Below are positions 33,620 through 41,761 of a stretch of DNA of 55,754 bases, one piece after another; within the stretch, counting starts at the first letter, position 1, and each line of letters begins with the position of its first letter. The stretch is from Chloroflexota bacterium (GTDB lineage: Bacteria > Chloroflexota > Anaerolineae > Anaerolineales > Villigracilaceae). The notes beneath the pieces are model-generated. The model was not told where the DNA came from and searched no databases. It was given only the letters and a program-made list of their open reading frames with translations. Made by a program: the position numbers and the translations under genes. The stretch is taken from assembly GCA_024224815.1 (NCBI GenBank), contig JAAENC010000567.1, forward strand, positions 1 to 55,754, given 5' to 3'.

Positions 33620-34939
33620 TCAATAGGCAAATAAGAAAACCAGATCATTCACATTTGTGCCTGTTGGGCCAGGCTTCAAAAGATCACCAAGCGCATCAAA
33701 AAAGGGATAGGCATTATGCTCGTGCAGGTGGATATCTAGATCAAGTCCGAGTATTTTTGCGCGCTCCAGTGTTTCGCCTGTAACGACTGCGCCCGCTGCG
33801 TCAGTGGGGCCATCATCCCCGTCTGTAGCGAGGGTGATTAACATAATATTTTTTTGCCCAGCCAATATTTTTACGGCGGCGAGAGCAACTTCTTGGTTAC
33901 GTCCGCCGTGGCCGGGTGAATCGCCGAGGGAAACGGTGGTTTCGCCTCCCACGATGAGGCAAAGGGGGCGTTCATTGGTGGCAAGCAAGTGGCGGGCAAG
34001 TTCCTTCCCTTTTTCGGCCGCTTCACCTTGTAGAGATGTGGTTAATATCTGCGTTTTAAATCCCTCCTGAATCGCTTTATCCCGTGCGGCTTTTGCTGAG
34101 ATGCGAATGCTACCAACAATCAGGTTTTGGCTTTCGGGGAAGTTTCTTTTATCCTGCTCTGCTTTTTCTAAAGCGGTAATGATATTTGCTGATACTTTGT
34201 TTAATAAATTATATTTTTTCAGGATCGCGAGGGCATCTGCATTAGTGGTCGGATTGGGAAGGGTGGGGCCAGATGCGATGGCTTCGAGCGGGGAATTGAC
34301 AACATCTGAGAGAATCAGGCTGGCGATTTTAGCGGGATGAGCGGCCTTTGCCAAGCCGCCGCCTTTTATGCGGCTCAAGGCTCGGCGCAAGGTGTTGATT
34401 TTACCTACAGGCACACCATTACCTAATAATAGCGAGGTGAGTTCTTGTAGATCGTGCAGTGAAATATTTTCTATGGGGTCTATTATTAGCGCAGAGCCGC
34501 CGCCAGAGATGAGGAAGAGAATAAGGTCATTTTTGCCGCTTTGCGAGAGAAGCTCTAAAATGGCTTTGCCTGCTATTAGACTCTTTTCATTTGGAGCAGG
34601 ATGTCCGGCAATATGGAAGCTTAAATTGCCAAGATCATGGTCTGTAGCGTATTTGCTGACGACGATTCCGTCGCTGAGAGAATCGCCTAATATTTCAGAT
34701 GTTGCGAAAGCCATTGCCGGGGCTGCTTTGCCAAAGGCGACGAGATAAATATTGTCTATCCTTTCCAGTTGAAAACTTTGCCCTTTTATTTGAAGAAAAC
34801 CATCTTTTTGGAAAAGCACCTTTTGTACGGATTTTGCAGGGTCGGCAGCTTCCAGTGCGGCGGATAAAATCTTTTTAACGGCTAAGTGTTGGGGATGGGC
34901 GTCTAATGTTTTGGTGTGGAGACGGGAGATAAAATCCAT
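33620..34939 (-). CDS. Glycerate 2-kinase, type 2 (DUF4147/MOFRL)
   Basis: 439 residues. ATP-dependent phosphorylation of D-glycerate at the 2-hydroxyl, feeding glycolysis or serine-type metabolism. The N-terminal DUF4147 domain has LVAFGKAAPAMA, GHPAPNEKS and LISGGGSALI. The C-terminal MOFRL domain has GGETTVSLGDSPGHGGRNQEVALAA and TDGDDGPTDAAGAVV. Length and both domains are complete. Flanked on each side by copies of the same intergenic repeat. Confidence 0.93.
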   Translation of the reverse strand: MDFISRLHTKTLDAHPQHLAVKKILSAALEAADPAKSVQKVLFQKDGFLQIKGQSFQLERIDNIYLVAFGKAAPAMAFATSEILGDSLSDGIVVSKYATDHDLGNLSFHIAGHPAPNEKSLIAGKAILELLSQSGKNDLILFLISGGGSALIIDPIENISLHDLQELTSLLLGNGVPVGKINTLRRALSRIKGGGLAKAAHPAKIASLILSDVVNSPLEAIASGPTLPNPTTNADALAILKKYNLLNKVSANIITALEKAEQDKRNFPESQNLIVGSIRISAKAARDKAIQEGFKTQILTTSLQGEAAEKGKELARHLLATNERPLCLIVGGETTVSLGDSPGHGGRNQEVALAAVKILAGQKNIMLITLATDGDDGPTDAAGAVVTGETLERAKILGLDLDIHLHEHNAYPFFDALGDLLKPGPTGTNVNDLVFLFAY

Positions 34940-34978
34940 AATTTGCTATAGTTAGAATTTAGATAATTACTTAGAGAT

Positions 34979-35064
34979 GATTTTGCGAGGCTGTTGTACC
35001 GCCGAAGCAATCTTCTGAAATAGGAGACTGCTTCGGCGCAAGTACATGCTCCTCGCAGAGTCAT
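34979..35064. repeat. TCATTGCGAG-family inverted repeat, copy E
   Basis: GATTTTGCGAGGCTGTTGTACCGCCGAAGCAATC, spacer, GGAGACTGCTTCGGCG...CTCCTCGCAGAGTCAT. The arms pair as in copies B and C. Confidence 0.78.
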
Positions 35065-35089
35065 TTATAGAGGTTGAGTAGTTACGAAT

Positions 35090-35878
35090 TTAGAAAATTA
35101 GTGCGACCAAAACCCCTGTTGCCGCACAAGCAAAATTAACCCAATCATTTGATAGCCAATTAAATCCGCGCTTGTATTGGGTTTGCGTGCCGCAGAGATG
35201 CTTGGGATGTCGCTCGGTCTCCTTCTCGCAACTCGGACAGTGGTAAATTGCCTGCATCGTTGCGCCGAGATAAGAGTCGAAGAGGGCGCCGAGCAAGCCT
35301 GCCAACGTGATGAGGGCGAAGATAGGTAGAAAATTTCCAGATGGGGTAAATAGACCAGCGAAAAAGCCAATCAGTGCTGCGCCCGCTAAAGATGCCAAAG
35401 TACCCATAACAGAAATGCCGCCTGATGTGCCTTTTTCTACTTTTTCTTTTAAATTCGTTATCATCCGCGGGCGAGATGGATTAAGCACGCCCAATTCTGT
35501 CGCCCAGGTATCAGCGTTGACGGCGGCGAGGGCGGCTGAAAATCCCAGCCATGCCCAGAGGGTGTTGGGGAAGAAATAATTTAGCGCAGCGAAGAGAGCG
35601 GCCAAGCCGCCGTTTCCAAGCACTTGCATCGCATCGCGTTTACTGCCTTTATCAAATTTTTCTTTTAAATCCTTTTTGCGTTTCTTGAACATTTTCGAGA
35701 GCGCGCTGGATGAAATGAAAAAGGCCAGCAAAAGAATTGCCCATTCCCAACCACCGAGACCAAAAATGAGCGTGCCTTCAATTGTTGCCGCGATAGCGCC
35801 GCTTTTATCGAGGCTTTTGGCTTTATAGGCGAGGAGAGAGATGAGAGTGGCGAAGATGAAACCGAGAAGTAATTGCAT
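35090..35878 (-). CDS. DUF92 family membrane protein
   Basis: 262 residues, about seven transmembrane helices. Family signatures are LLAYKAKSLDKSGAIAATIEG near the start, AVNADTWATELGVL (about residues 120-133) and GTSGGISVMGTLASLAGA. A cytoplasmic Cys/His cluster (HCPSCEKETERHPKHLCG) lies before the last helix. DUF92/TMEM19-type proteins include a phytyl-phosphate kinase in phototrophs, but the role here is unknown. Followed upstream by the PH-like gene 26 bases away; likely the same transcript. Confidence 0.9.
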   Translation of the reverse strand: MQLLLGFIFATLISLLAYKAKSLDKSGAIAATIEGTLIFGLGGWEWAILLLAFFISSSALSKMFKKRKKDLKEKFDKGSKRDAMQVLGNGGLAALFAALNYFFPNTLWAWLGFSAALAAVNADTWATELGVLNPSRPRMITNLKEKVEKGTSGGISVMGTLASLAGAALIGFFAGLFTPSGNFLPIFALITLAGLLGALFDSYLGATMQAIYHCPSCEKETERHPKHLCGTQTQYKRGFNWLSNDWVNFACAATGVLVALIF

Positions 35879-35903
35879 AAGAATTTTGAATAAGGAAAAT
35901 GAA

Positions 35904-36806
35904 TTAAATTGATACAGAAAAAAATATGCCTACTAAAAATAATATCCCCGTGATGGTGCTGGATGCCCAAATAATAATGGCGAGAATACGTTGTTCTTCC
36001 CAGCGGTAAAAGTATAGACCAGCTATCCAGCCGATGATGAAGAGCATAAAGCTGATAAAAGGAAGCAGCATGATTTGAATAGGTGGGAAAGGCCCATGTG
36101 CCAAGCCTGTGGCATCAAAACCGAGAGAGATGCTCTCAAGATTGGGGACGAGGATACTTGTCCAGGCGAGGATGCCGATATTGAGTAGTAATCCGCTTAG
36201 CCAGAGATAGCGGGTGAGGAGATTTTTCCAGGCTTCGACAACGATGAAGGTGGGATAGGTAGAAAATGCTTCGGATCGGGCTAATGCCCCTAGCTCGGTA
36301 GCAAGCTGAAATTCACGAGCGAAGAGGCGCGGATCTTTTGGCGAAATCGCAAAGACATGTTTTGCTGTCGCCACGAGGAGCAGCGATTTCACATCCGATG
36401 CTAAAAACTCGACCAAGCCCAAGTCGGGGTGGCGGCGCAATCCCAAAATGGAGCCGGGCAAGCGAAAACGCGGCAATTTGAGCGGGGTGGTCAGATCGGT
36501 GGCGGGGCGCACCCACTCAATATCTGAAAGGGGGATTTCTTCAATCCTTAGCCCCCACGAGAGATTGAGTTTTTCACGCCCCAAATAATAATTGGCGCGC
36601 AAAAGGGCGTAGAGTCTGTAGGCAATAATGGGCAGGGGAATTGCGGCAGCGAGCGTGAGTAAAATTTCGAGCAAAAATGCAGGCCCAACTTCGGCGCGGG
36701 ATGCGCTCAAAAAGCCCCAGACAGCCAAAGCGGCTAGCAATGCCAGCAAAATGCCGTGTGTGAGTAATCCGCGTCGGCGGGGAGGAAGGAAGGTTTTATC
36801 GCTCAT
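35904..36806 (-). CDS. Membrane protein with bacterial PH-like domain
   Basis: 300 residues. A pair of helices at about 15-34 and 42-64 is followed by a soluble domain: YYLGREKLNLSWGLRIEEIPLSDIEWVRP..., then FLASDVKSLLLVATAKHVFAISPKDPRLFAREF. This resembles the bacterial PH (bPH) domains that sit next to paired helices. Three more helices lie in the C-terminal half (about 200-222, 240-262 and 275-297). The function is unknown. Start and end are clean; it lies upstream of the DUF92 gene on the same strand. Confidence 0.72.
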   Translation of the reverse strand: MSDKTFLPPRRRGLLTHGILLALLAALAVWGFLSASRAEVGPAFLLEILLTLAAAIPLPIIAYRLYALLRANYYLGREKLNLSWGLRIEEIPLSDIEWVRPATDLTTPLKLPRFRLPGSILGLRRHPDLGLVEFLASDVKSLLLVATAKHVFAISPKDPRLFAREFQLATELGALARSEAFSTYPTFIVVEAWKNLLTRYLWLSGLLLNIGILAWTSILVPNLESISLGFDATGLAHGPFPPIQIMLLPFISFMLFIIGWIAGLYFYRWEEQRILAIIIWASSTITGILFLVGIFFSVSI

Positions 36807-36839
36807 AAAAGAGTGGGGTGTAGCAATTTAGCGTATGCC

Positions 36840-36924
36840 GTCGCGAGGAGCGTGCTTGTGCGACGAAGCGATCTCATTGTCCTGAGATTGCCACGTCGGG
36901 CTATCGCCCTCCTCGCAAAGTCAT
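36840..36924. repeat. TCATTGCGAG-family inverted repeat, copy F
   Basis: GTCGCGAGGAGCGTGCTTGTGCGACGAAGCGATCTC, spacer, GAGATTGCCACGTCGG...CTCCTCGCAAAGTCAT. It separates the DegT aminotransferase gene from the PH-like gene. Confidence 0.78.
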
Positions 36925-36954
36925 TATTCGGGTAATGTATATCTGCCGGGCAAA

Positions 36955-38112
36955 TCACTTCAACAACTCCGCAATTGTTTCGCAGACTTGTTCGACCTGC
37001 GCTTCACCCATCACGCCCGAAAATGGGAGCGCAAGGCTTCTATTGCCCAAATCTTCGGTGATGGGAAAGTCGCCGCGCTGATAGCCAAATTGCTCAACCA
37101 TATAGGGCTGCAAATGGATGGGCGCAAAATAAGGGCGAACGGGAACACCTGCCACGATTAAATCTTGCGCAAGTGTGTCACGATCGATAGTTGCATCAAA
37201 GCGGACGACGTAAACAAACCAGGACATTCGGCTTGTGGATTCGTCTATAAAGAGCGTTTCTACGCCCCCCACATTTTCTAATCCGGATTCGTACCACTTT
37301 GCCACTTGCTCCCGTTTAAGAAGCATCTCATCGAGCCGAGAGATCTGCACTGCACCCAGCGCAGCGGACATTTCATCCAGTCGATAATTGTAGCCAAGAT
37401 GCGTATGCGTGAGCCAGGTATCGCCCGGCGCGCGTCCCTGATTTCGCATCGCGCGCATATAATCGGCATCTGCATCATTATTGGTGATGACAAGACCACC
37501 TTCGCCCGTGGTCATTTGCTTATTTGGGTAAAAGGCAAAAACGCCGAAATCACCGAGCATCCCGGCAGGGTTTCCTTTATATTCTGCGCCTAATGCTTCA
37601 CAAGAATCTTCGATCACAGCGAGATTATGATCTCTAGCAATTTTCATGATCGGGTCCATATCGGCTGGTTGCCCGAAAACATCTACCGGCAAAATTGCTT
37701 TGATTTTCGCATCAGCATTCGCCCCTTTGCGCGGGAGATATTTCTTGGTATTTTCAATAGCGTCTTTAATCAGTTCGGGGTCTATATTGCCCGTTTTTGG
37801 GTCAATATCTACGAAAAGCGGAACAGCATTTTCGAAAAGCATCACATTTGACGAAGCGACGAAAGAAAATGGCGTGGTGATAACCAAATCTCCTTCGCCA
37901 ATCCCCGCCGCGCGGACACAGAGATGCAGCCCCGCGGTGCCAGAATTAACGGCAATAGCGTGCTTTGCGCCTACACGTTCGCAAAAAGCCTGTTCAAAAT
38001 CTTTAACATACTGTCCCATACTGAGCATGGGCGTATTCATTACATTGGCAACAGCCTGACGTTCTGCATCTGTCAGGTCGGGGGAGGACATGGGGATGGG
38101 GAGTTTTGGCAT
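36955..38112 (-). CDS. DegT/DnrJ/EryC1/StrS family aminotransferase
   Basis: 385 residues, PLP-dependent. Family signatures are AVNSGTAGLHLCVRAAGI near residue 55, TTPFSFVASSN, VIEDSCEALGAEYKGN, and the PLP lysine in FAFYPNKQMTTGEGG (near residue 186). The usual product is an amino sugar built on a nucleotide-linked keto sugar, for surface polysaccharide, but no other sugar-nucleotide genes are adjacent. The ATG at 38112 is kept; the nearby Met in MSSPDLTD is an alternative start. Confidence 0.93.
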   Translation of the reverse strand: MPKLPIPMSSPDLTDAERQAVANVMNTPMLSMGQYVKDFEQAFCERVGAKHAIAVNSGTAGLHLCVRAAGIGEGDLVITTPFSFVASSNVMLFENAVPLFVDIDPKTGNIDPELIKDAIENTKKYLPRKGANADAKIKAILPVDVFGQPADMDPIMKIARDHNLAVIEDSCEALGAEYKGNPAGMLGDFGVFAFYPNKQMTTGEGGLVITNNDADADYMRAMRNQGRAPGDTWLTHTHLGYNYRLDEMSAALGAVQISRLDEMLLKREQVAKWYESGLENVGGVETLFIDESTSRMSWFVYVVRFDATIDRDTLAQDLIVAGVPVRPYFAPIHLQPYMVEQFGYQRGDFPITEDLGNRSLALPFSGVMGEAQVEQVCETIAELLK

Positions 38113-38145
38113 AGTTTTTTTAGGTATAGTAGGTTTTAAGAATGG

Positions 38146-38202
38146 AAAGTGATGAGTGACAAGTGATCCGGATATTCACTCGTCACTTCTCACTTATCAA
38201 AG
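38146..38202. repeat. AGTGACAAGTGA microrepeat hairpin
   Basis: AAGTGATGAGTGACAAGTGA, short centre, TCACTCGTCACTTCTCACTT. An almost perfect hairpin made from degenerate AGTGA units, in the spacer between the ProRS-like and DegT genes. Confidence 0.65.
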
Positions 38203-39738
38203 GTTCTCAATCACAAAATTAGCAATATCATCTAACTCGACGATATCTTTCTCTTTCTTATTGCGGAATTTAATCTCAACACTTTCTTCTTCCAATGTAC
38301 GTTCACCGACGGTGATTCGTACCGGGCAGCCGATCAGGTCGGCATCGTTGAACTTTGTGCCAGCGCGGGCATCGCGGTCATCGTAGAGGAGGGTAAAGCC
38401 GATATTTGTCAGGTTTAGGTAGAGATCGTCGGCATCTGCTTGGGTATCCACATTTTTACTAGGCAGCCAGACGAGATGAATATCGTAGGGCGCAATTGCG
38501 GGGGGCAAAATGAGACCATAATCGTCGTGATGGCTTTCGGCCACAGCCGCAAAAATCCGTCCGAGATCAAGCGTCCAGCTTACGCCCAAAATCGGTTGGC
38601 CTTTGCCCTTTTCGTCCGTAAAAGTTGCTTCTTTCATGTTGAGCATGGGCGTTATCTCAAGCAAATTTGCGCCTTCCACAGCGTCCAATGCCGCATTACA
38701 TTTTGGGCAACGATCTCCAGCTTGGGCAAGAGCGAGATCGGTCACAATATCAGCTTCATAATCACGCCCATAATTCACATTGCGTAAGTGGAAACCATCT
38801 TCATTTGCTCCGGCAACCAAATTGGATGATTCGGGAATGATCTCATCCACAACCACAAGCACATTTTTCATCCCGACTGGTGAAGCGTAGCCAGGTACAG
38901 CACCAACTGCTAAAATTTCACCATCCGTAGCGGAGCGCAAATCAGATGCGTCGAGGGCGGTTATTAATTTGGCTTCGCTCAAAGCCATATCACCGCGCAA
39001 AATCGCAAAAACAAGTTTTTCTTTATCTTTTATTGTCGCGGTCATAAAAACAGCTTTTGCCGTTTTCTCTTTGGGGATATTCAAAAATGCCGCCAGCGCT
39101 TCGATCGTGTGCGCATCGGGCGTGGCAACTTTTTCCAGCTCGCGCGGCTCTTCTGCCGAAAGCATAGACTTTGCTCGCTGCGCAACCGCTTGCCTATCAA
39201 GATAAGCGCATTTTGTGCAATGGATATGGTCTGCGCCGCTTTTTTCTGAAAGAAAAGCATAGCCGCCAGAATCTCTTTTTTTGGCATCCAAGCCGAGTTT
39301 TTCAAAGATCTCTTCGCTTATTTTTTCAAGCAGCGCCTGCCAATTTTGCAGCGTTTCTTCCTTTGCGCCCAAAATATGGATGCTGACGCTGGGGGAATGT
39401 GCCGCGCCGAATAATCCCAAACGCGGATGCGCTTTTTCCTGGATTTCATCGAAAGAATAGAGAATTTTGGGCAACTCTTTATAGGATTGAATATCCCCCG
39501 CAGCGAGAGCGAGAATATCAGCGTGCGCGCCGATCTCTTGTCCTCCACGTGATTCCATTTCATGACGGAGTCTTGCCCGAAGCTTGTTCATTGCACGCTC
39601 CGCGAGGGGCAGCGTCAAAAAATCCCCATCTTTCGCCGCGCGGATATAACCTCCGCGTGCCAACCATTGATAAGATGCAGTTTCTGCATTTGTCGGCGCT
39701 TTACGGAGAGTGGAGCCAAATAGTTCTGAGAGTTTCAT
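38197..39738 (-). CDS. Prolyl-tRNA synthetase-like protein with degenerate class II motifs
   Basis: 513 residues, against about 565 for bacterial ProRS. The N-terminus (LRKAPTNAETASYQWLARGGYIR) and the anticodon-binding end (TLLYDDRDARAGTKFNDADLIGCPVRITVG) are clearly ProRS, as is the YbaK-like editing insertion (about 205-350, with LRGDMALSEAKL and GYASPVG). Missing are the motif 1 proline region, the ATP-contacting T-H-E-E loop and the motif 2 FRDE arginine; residues 65-125 are shortened and rewritten (SFDEIQEKAHPRLGLF). Motif 3 is also changed, though its Arg seems kept (DLGRIFAA). It may be an editing or regulatory paralogue and not a working ligase, so the symbol proS is withheld. Confidence 0.85.
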   Translation of the reverse strand: MKLSELFGSTLRKAPTNAETASYQWLARGGYIRAAKDGDFLTLPLAERAMNKLRARLRHEMESRGGQEIGAHADILALAAGDIQSYKELPKILYSFDEIQEKAHPRLGLFGAAHSPSVSIHILGAKEETLQNWQALLEKISEEIFEKLGLDAKKRDSGGYAFLSEKSGADHIHCTKCAYLDRQAVAQRAKSMLSAEEPRELEKVATPDAHTIEALAAFLNIPKEKTAKAVFMTATIKDKEKLVFAILRGDMALSEAKLITALDASDLRSATDGEILAVGAVPGYASPVGMKNVLVVVDEIIPESSNLVAGANEDGFHLRNVNYGRDYEADIVTDLALAQAGDRCPKCNAALDAVEGANLLEITPMLNMKEATFTDEKGKGQPILGVSWTLDLGRIFAAVAESHHDDYGLILPPAIAPYDIHLVWLPSKNVDTQADADDLYLNLTNIGFTLLYDDRDARAGTKFNDADLIGCPVRITVGERTLEEESVEIKFRNKKEKDIVELDDIANFVIENL

Positions 39739-39981
39739 TTATGTGTGCCTTTTTGAGCGGTAGGGGCGACCCGTTTAGATAAAAAGAGAAGTTTTATTAC
39801 TAAAAGCTCTTTGATGTGAATATAAATTTTGTTCTTTATCCTATAGTCGCCCTTAGAGGAGATTATATTTATTTAACGGAAGTAAGCTTTGGTCATTACG
39901 AAGCGGGGCAATTATACCCAAGAAAAACCATCAGCCAGATGCGAGTAAAATATATCCATCAACAAAAAGGAGAGACACCCC

Positions 39982-40752
39982 ATGAACCCAACTCTTGATA
40001 TTTTGCTCAACCGAAAATCTATACGTGCCTTTGAAAAACGGGATATTGAAGCCGATGTGAAAGCCAAAATCCTTGAAGCGACTTTGCGCGCCCCAACGGC
40101 TGGAAATATGATGCTCTACTCGATCTTGGATATCACCGACCAGAGCATCAAAGAGAAATTGGTCAAAACCTGCGATGACCAACCTTTTATTGCTCGCGCA
40201 CCGATGGTCTGGATTTTTGCAGCCGATTATCAACGCTGGTATGACTATTTTGTCCACTCAGGCGCGGATACGCTCTCTGATGAGCCAATGCGAAAACCAG
40301 AAGAAGGTGATCTCTTTTTGGCTTGCTCCGATACGCTGATAGCGGCGCAAAATGCGGTGATCGCCGCCGAATCTTTTGGGCTTGGCTCTTGCTATATTGG
40401 GGATATTATGGAGAATTATGAGATCCATAAAGAGCTGTTCAATTTACCCTCGCATGTTTTCCCTATCGCGATGCTGGTCTTTGGCTATCCCACACAGCAA
40501 CAAAAAGGTCGCAAGATGACGAACCGCTTTGATGAGAAATTCATTGTTTTTGAGAACCAATATCAACGCTTGAGTGAAGATGATTTTGCCGAGATGTTCG
40601 CTGAACGCGAAAAACAACTCCCGCAGGGCAAAGCGATGCGCGGCATTACGAATTATGGGCAATATTTCTATCAACGAAAATTTGCATCTGATTTTTCAGT
40701 GGAGATGAGTCGCTCAGTACGAGAGATGGTCAAGGCATGGGTGGATGGGTGA
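39982..40752 (+). CDS. Nitroreductase-family flavoprotein
   Basis: 256 residues. FMN-dependent NAD(P)H oxidoreductase fold. The start LLNRKSIRAFEKRDIEADVKAKILEATLRAPTAGNMMLY carries the R-S-I-R phosphate contact and the A-P-T-A-G-N FMN loop. The centre has DTLIAAQNAVIAAESFGLGSCYIGDI, and then VFGYPTQQQKGR. The length suits the NfsA/FRP-like subgroup. The natural substrate is unknown (nitroaromatics, quinones, flavins). The start follows AAAAGGAGAGACACCCC. It is divergent from the ProRS-like gene; the 243-base spacer holds no supported feature. Confidence 0.92.
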   Translation: MNPTLDILLNRKSIRAFEKRDIEADVKAKILEATLRAPTAGNMMLYSILDITDQSIKEKLVKTCDDQPFIARAPMVWIFAADYQRWYDYFVHSGADTLSDEPMRKPEEGDLFLACSDTLIAAQNAVIAAESFGLGSCYIGDIMENYEIHKELFNLPSHVFPIAMLVFGYPTQQQKGRKMTNRFDEKFIVFENQYQRLSEDDFAEMFAEREKQLPQGKAMRGITNYGQYFYQRKFASDFSVEMSRSVREMVKAWVDG

Positions 40753-40806
40753 TTGTATAAATACGAGAGTTAAAAGTGGTGAATTTGTTCTGGGATTTAG
40801 AAATTT

Positions 40807-41256
40807 ATGGAAAAAATAAAACTTGTTTTTTTGATATTGTTATACAACAAAACTGTTCAAATTTTCTTTTGGATGACAGTTTGTTTTGCGACAGCTCTTT
40901 GGCATACATTTTATTTTCCATATAGTAAGCGTCGTTCTGAGAGTGATTTAGTTGAAATATCGGATAAATTTGAAGGGATAAACGCTGACTATTCTGGTGC
41001 TGTTGGGGCAGGGATGGTCGGTATTATGTTAATTTTAGGACTTACTGATAGAACTATCTCTTTTATAGATATTGTATTGTTTTTCGGTGTGTATGGTATT
41101 TTGCAAGCAGTTTTTGCCTTGGTGAAAGGGGTGTATCCTATGGGAAAACAGATGGCTTATGTCTATGATGATGAAGCTATTATTCGAAAAATTGCAATTT
41201 ATCAAATTTCTATTTCAATCGTTGTGATTGTTTCGGCTATGATCTTTGTGAATTGA
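40807..41256 (+). CDS. Small membrane protein, four predicted helices
   Basis: 149 residues, AT-rich. Helices at about 5-35 (two joined), 58-75, 85-105 and 128-148. A polar segment of about residues 40-58 (SKRRSESDLVEISDKFEG) lies between the first helices. No family was recognised. The start has only a weak ribosome site. Its stop is about 20 bases before the pheST promoter, with which it shares no transcript by layout. Confidence 0.6.
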   Translation: MEKIKLVFLILLYNKTVQIFFWMTVCFATALWHTFYFPYSKRRSESDLVEISDKFEGINADYSGAVGAGMVGIMLILGLTDRTISFIDIVLFFGVYGILQAVFALVKGVYPMGKQMAYVYDDEAIIRKIAIYQISISIVVIVSAMIFVN

Positions 41257-41274
41257 GATTAAAGTTGATAACCC

Positions 41275-41302
41275 TTGACACAAACCCCTTTTCGCAGATA
41301 AT
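41275..41302 (+). promoter_or_regulatory. Sigma70-type promoter of pheST
   Basis: TTGACA (41275-41280), 16 bases, GATAAT (41297-41302). Five of six matches in the -10 box and a perfect -35. Transcription should begin near 41309, at the 5' end of the T-box leader. Confidence 0.8.
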
Positions 41303-41308
41303 AGACCC

Positions 41309-41611
41309 ATCGCGATGACAGAGGAAAGTATGTCCGCAGGAAGTCGTTAGAGAGGCAGGTGCATTGGCTGAAACGCCTGCTCGACTAAAGCGGATTGAAG
41401 TTCCCTCCCGAGTTGGTTGAGTGAAAATGTGTCATGTATAAAAGTGTCACGTTGCGTAGTTTGACCCGTAATCCCTACGTTATAAGGGCAGCCGATGATA
41501 GTCGGCACAGAGCGGGCTTCTTCTTTATCTGTGAAGTGAACGAAGAAGTCAACGTGGGTGGTACCGCGGGAATTTCCCTCCCGTCCCATTGTGGGATGGG
41601 ATTTTTGTTTT
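41309..41611 (+). ncRNA. T-box leader (tRNA-Phe sensing) for pheST
   Basis: Stem I shows GATGACAGAGGAAAGTA, AGTCG pairing with CGACT, and AGAGAGGCAGGTGCATTGGCTG with its partner CGCCTGC. TCCGC pairs with GCGGA just before the specifier loop, where TTC (41401-41403) is the likely Phe codon. The antiterminator has GGTGGTACCGCGGG; its UGGU bulge matches a tRNA 3' end with discriminator A, as tRNA-Phe has. A terminator follows. Uncharged tRNA-Phe should raise pheST expression. Confidence 0.93.
41580..41611 (+). terminator. T-box regulated terminator
   Basis: CCCGTCCCA, TTG loop, TGGGATGGG, then ATTTTTGTTTT. It competes with the antiterminator around 41551-41570. Confidence 0.88.
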
Positions 41612-41620
41612 AAAAAACTC

Positions 41621-41738
41621 ACCACAGAGAACACGGAGCACGCAGAGTTTGCCGCAATTTGCGGGAGAAAAAAGAGAAAAGCTTTTCTCAGTGCTCTTCG
41701 CGAAGCATACCCGAAAGGGTGCTGTGAACTCTGTGGTT
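41621..41738. repeat. ACCACAGAG-family inverted repeat between T-box and pheS
   Basis: ACCACAGAGAACACGGAGCACGCAGAG at the left and GCTGTGAACTCTGTGGT at the right, with a poorly paired middle. It lengthens the pheS leader by about 120 bases after the regulated terminator. Confidence 0.75.
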
Positions 41739-41761
41739 AGAAAAAACGAAGGAGAAAGTCT

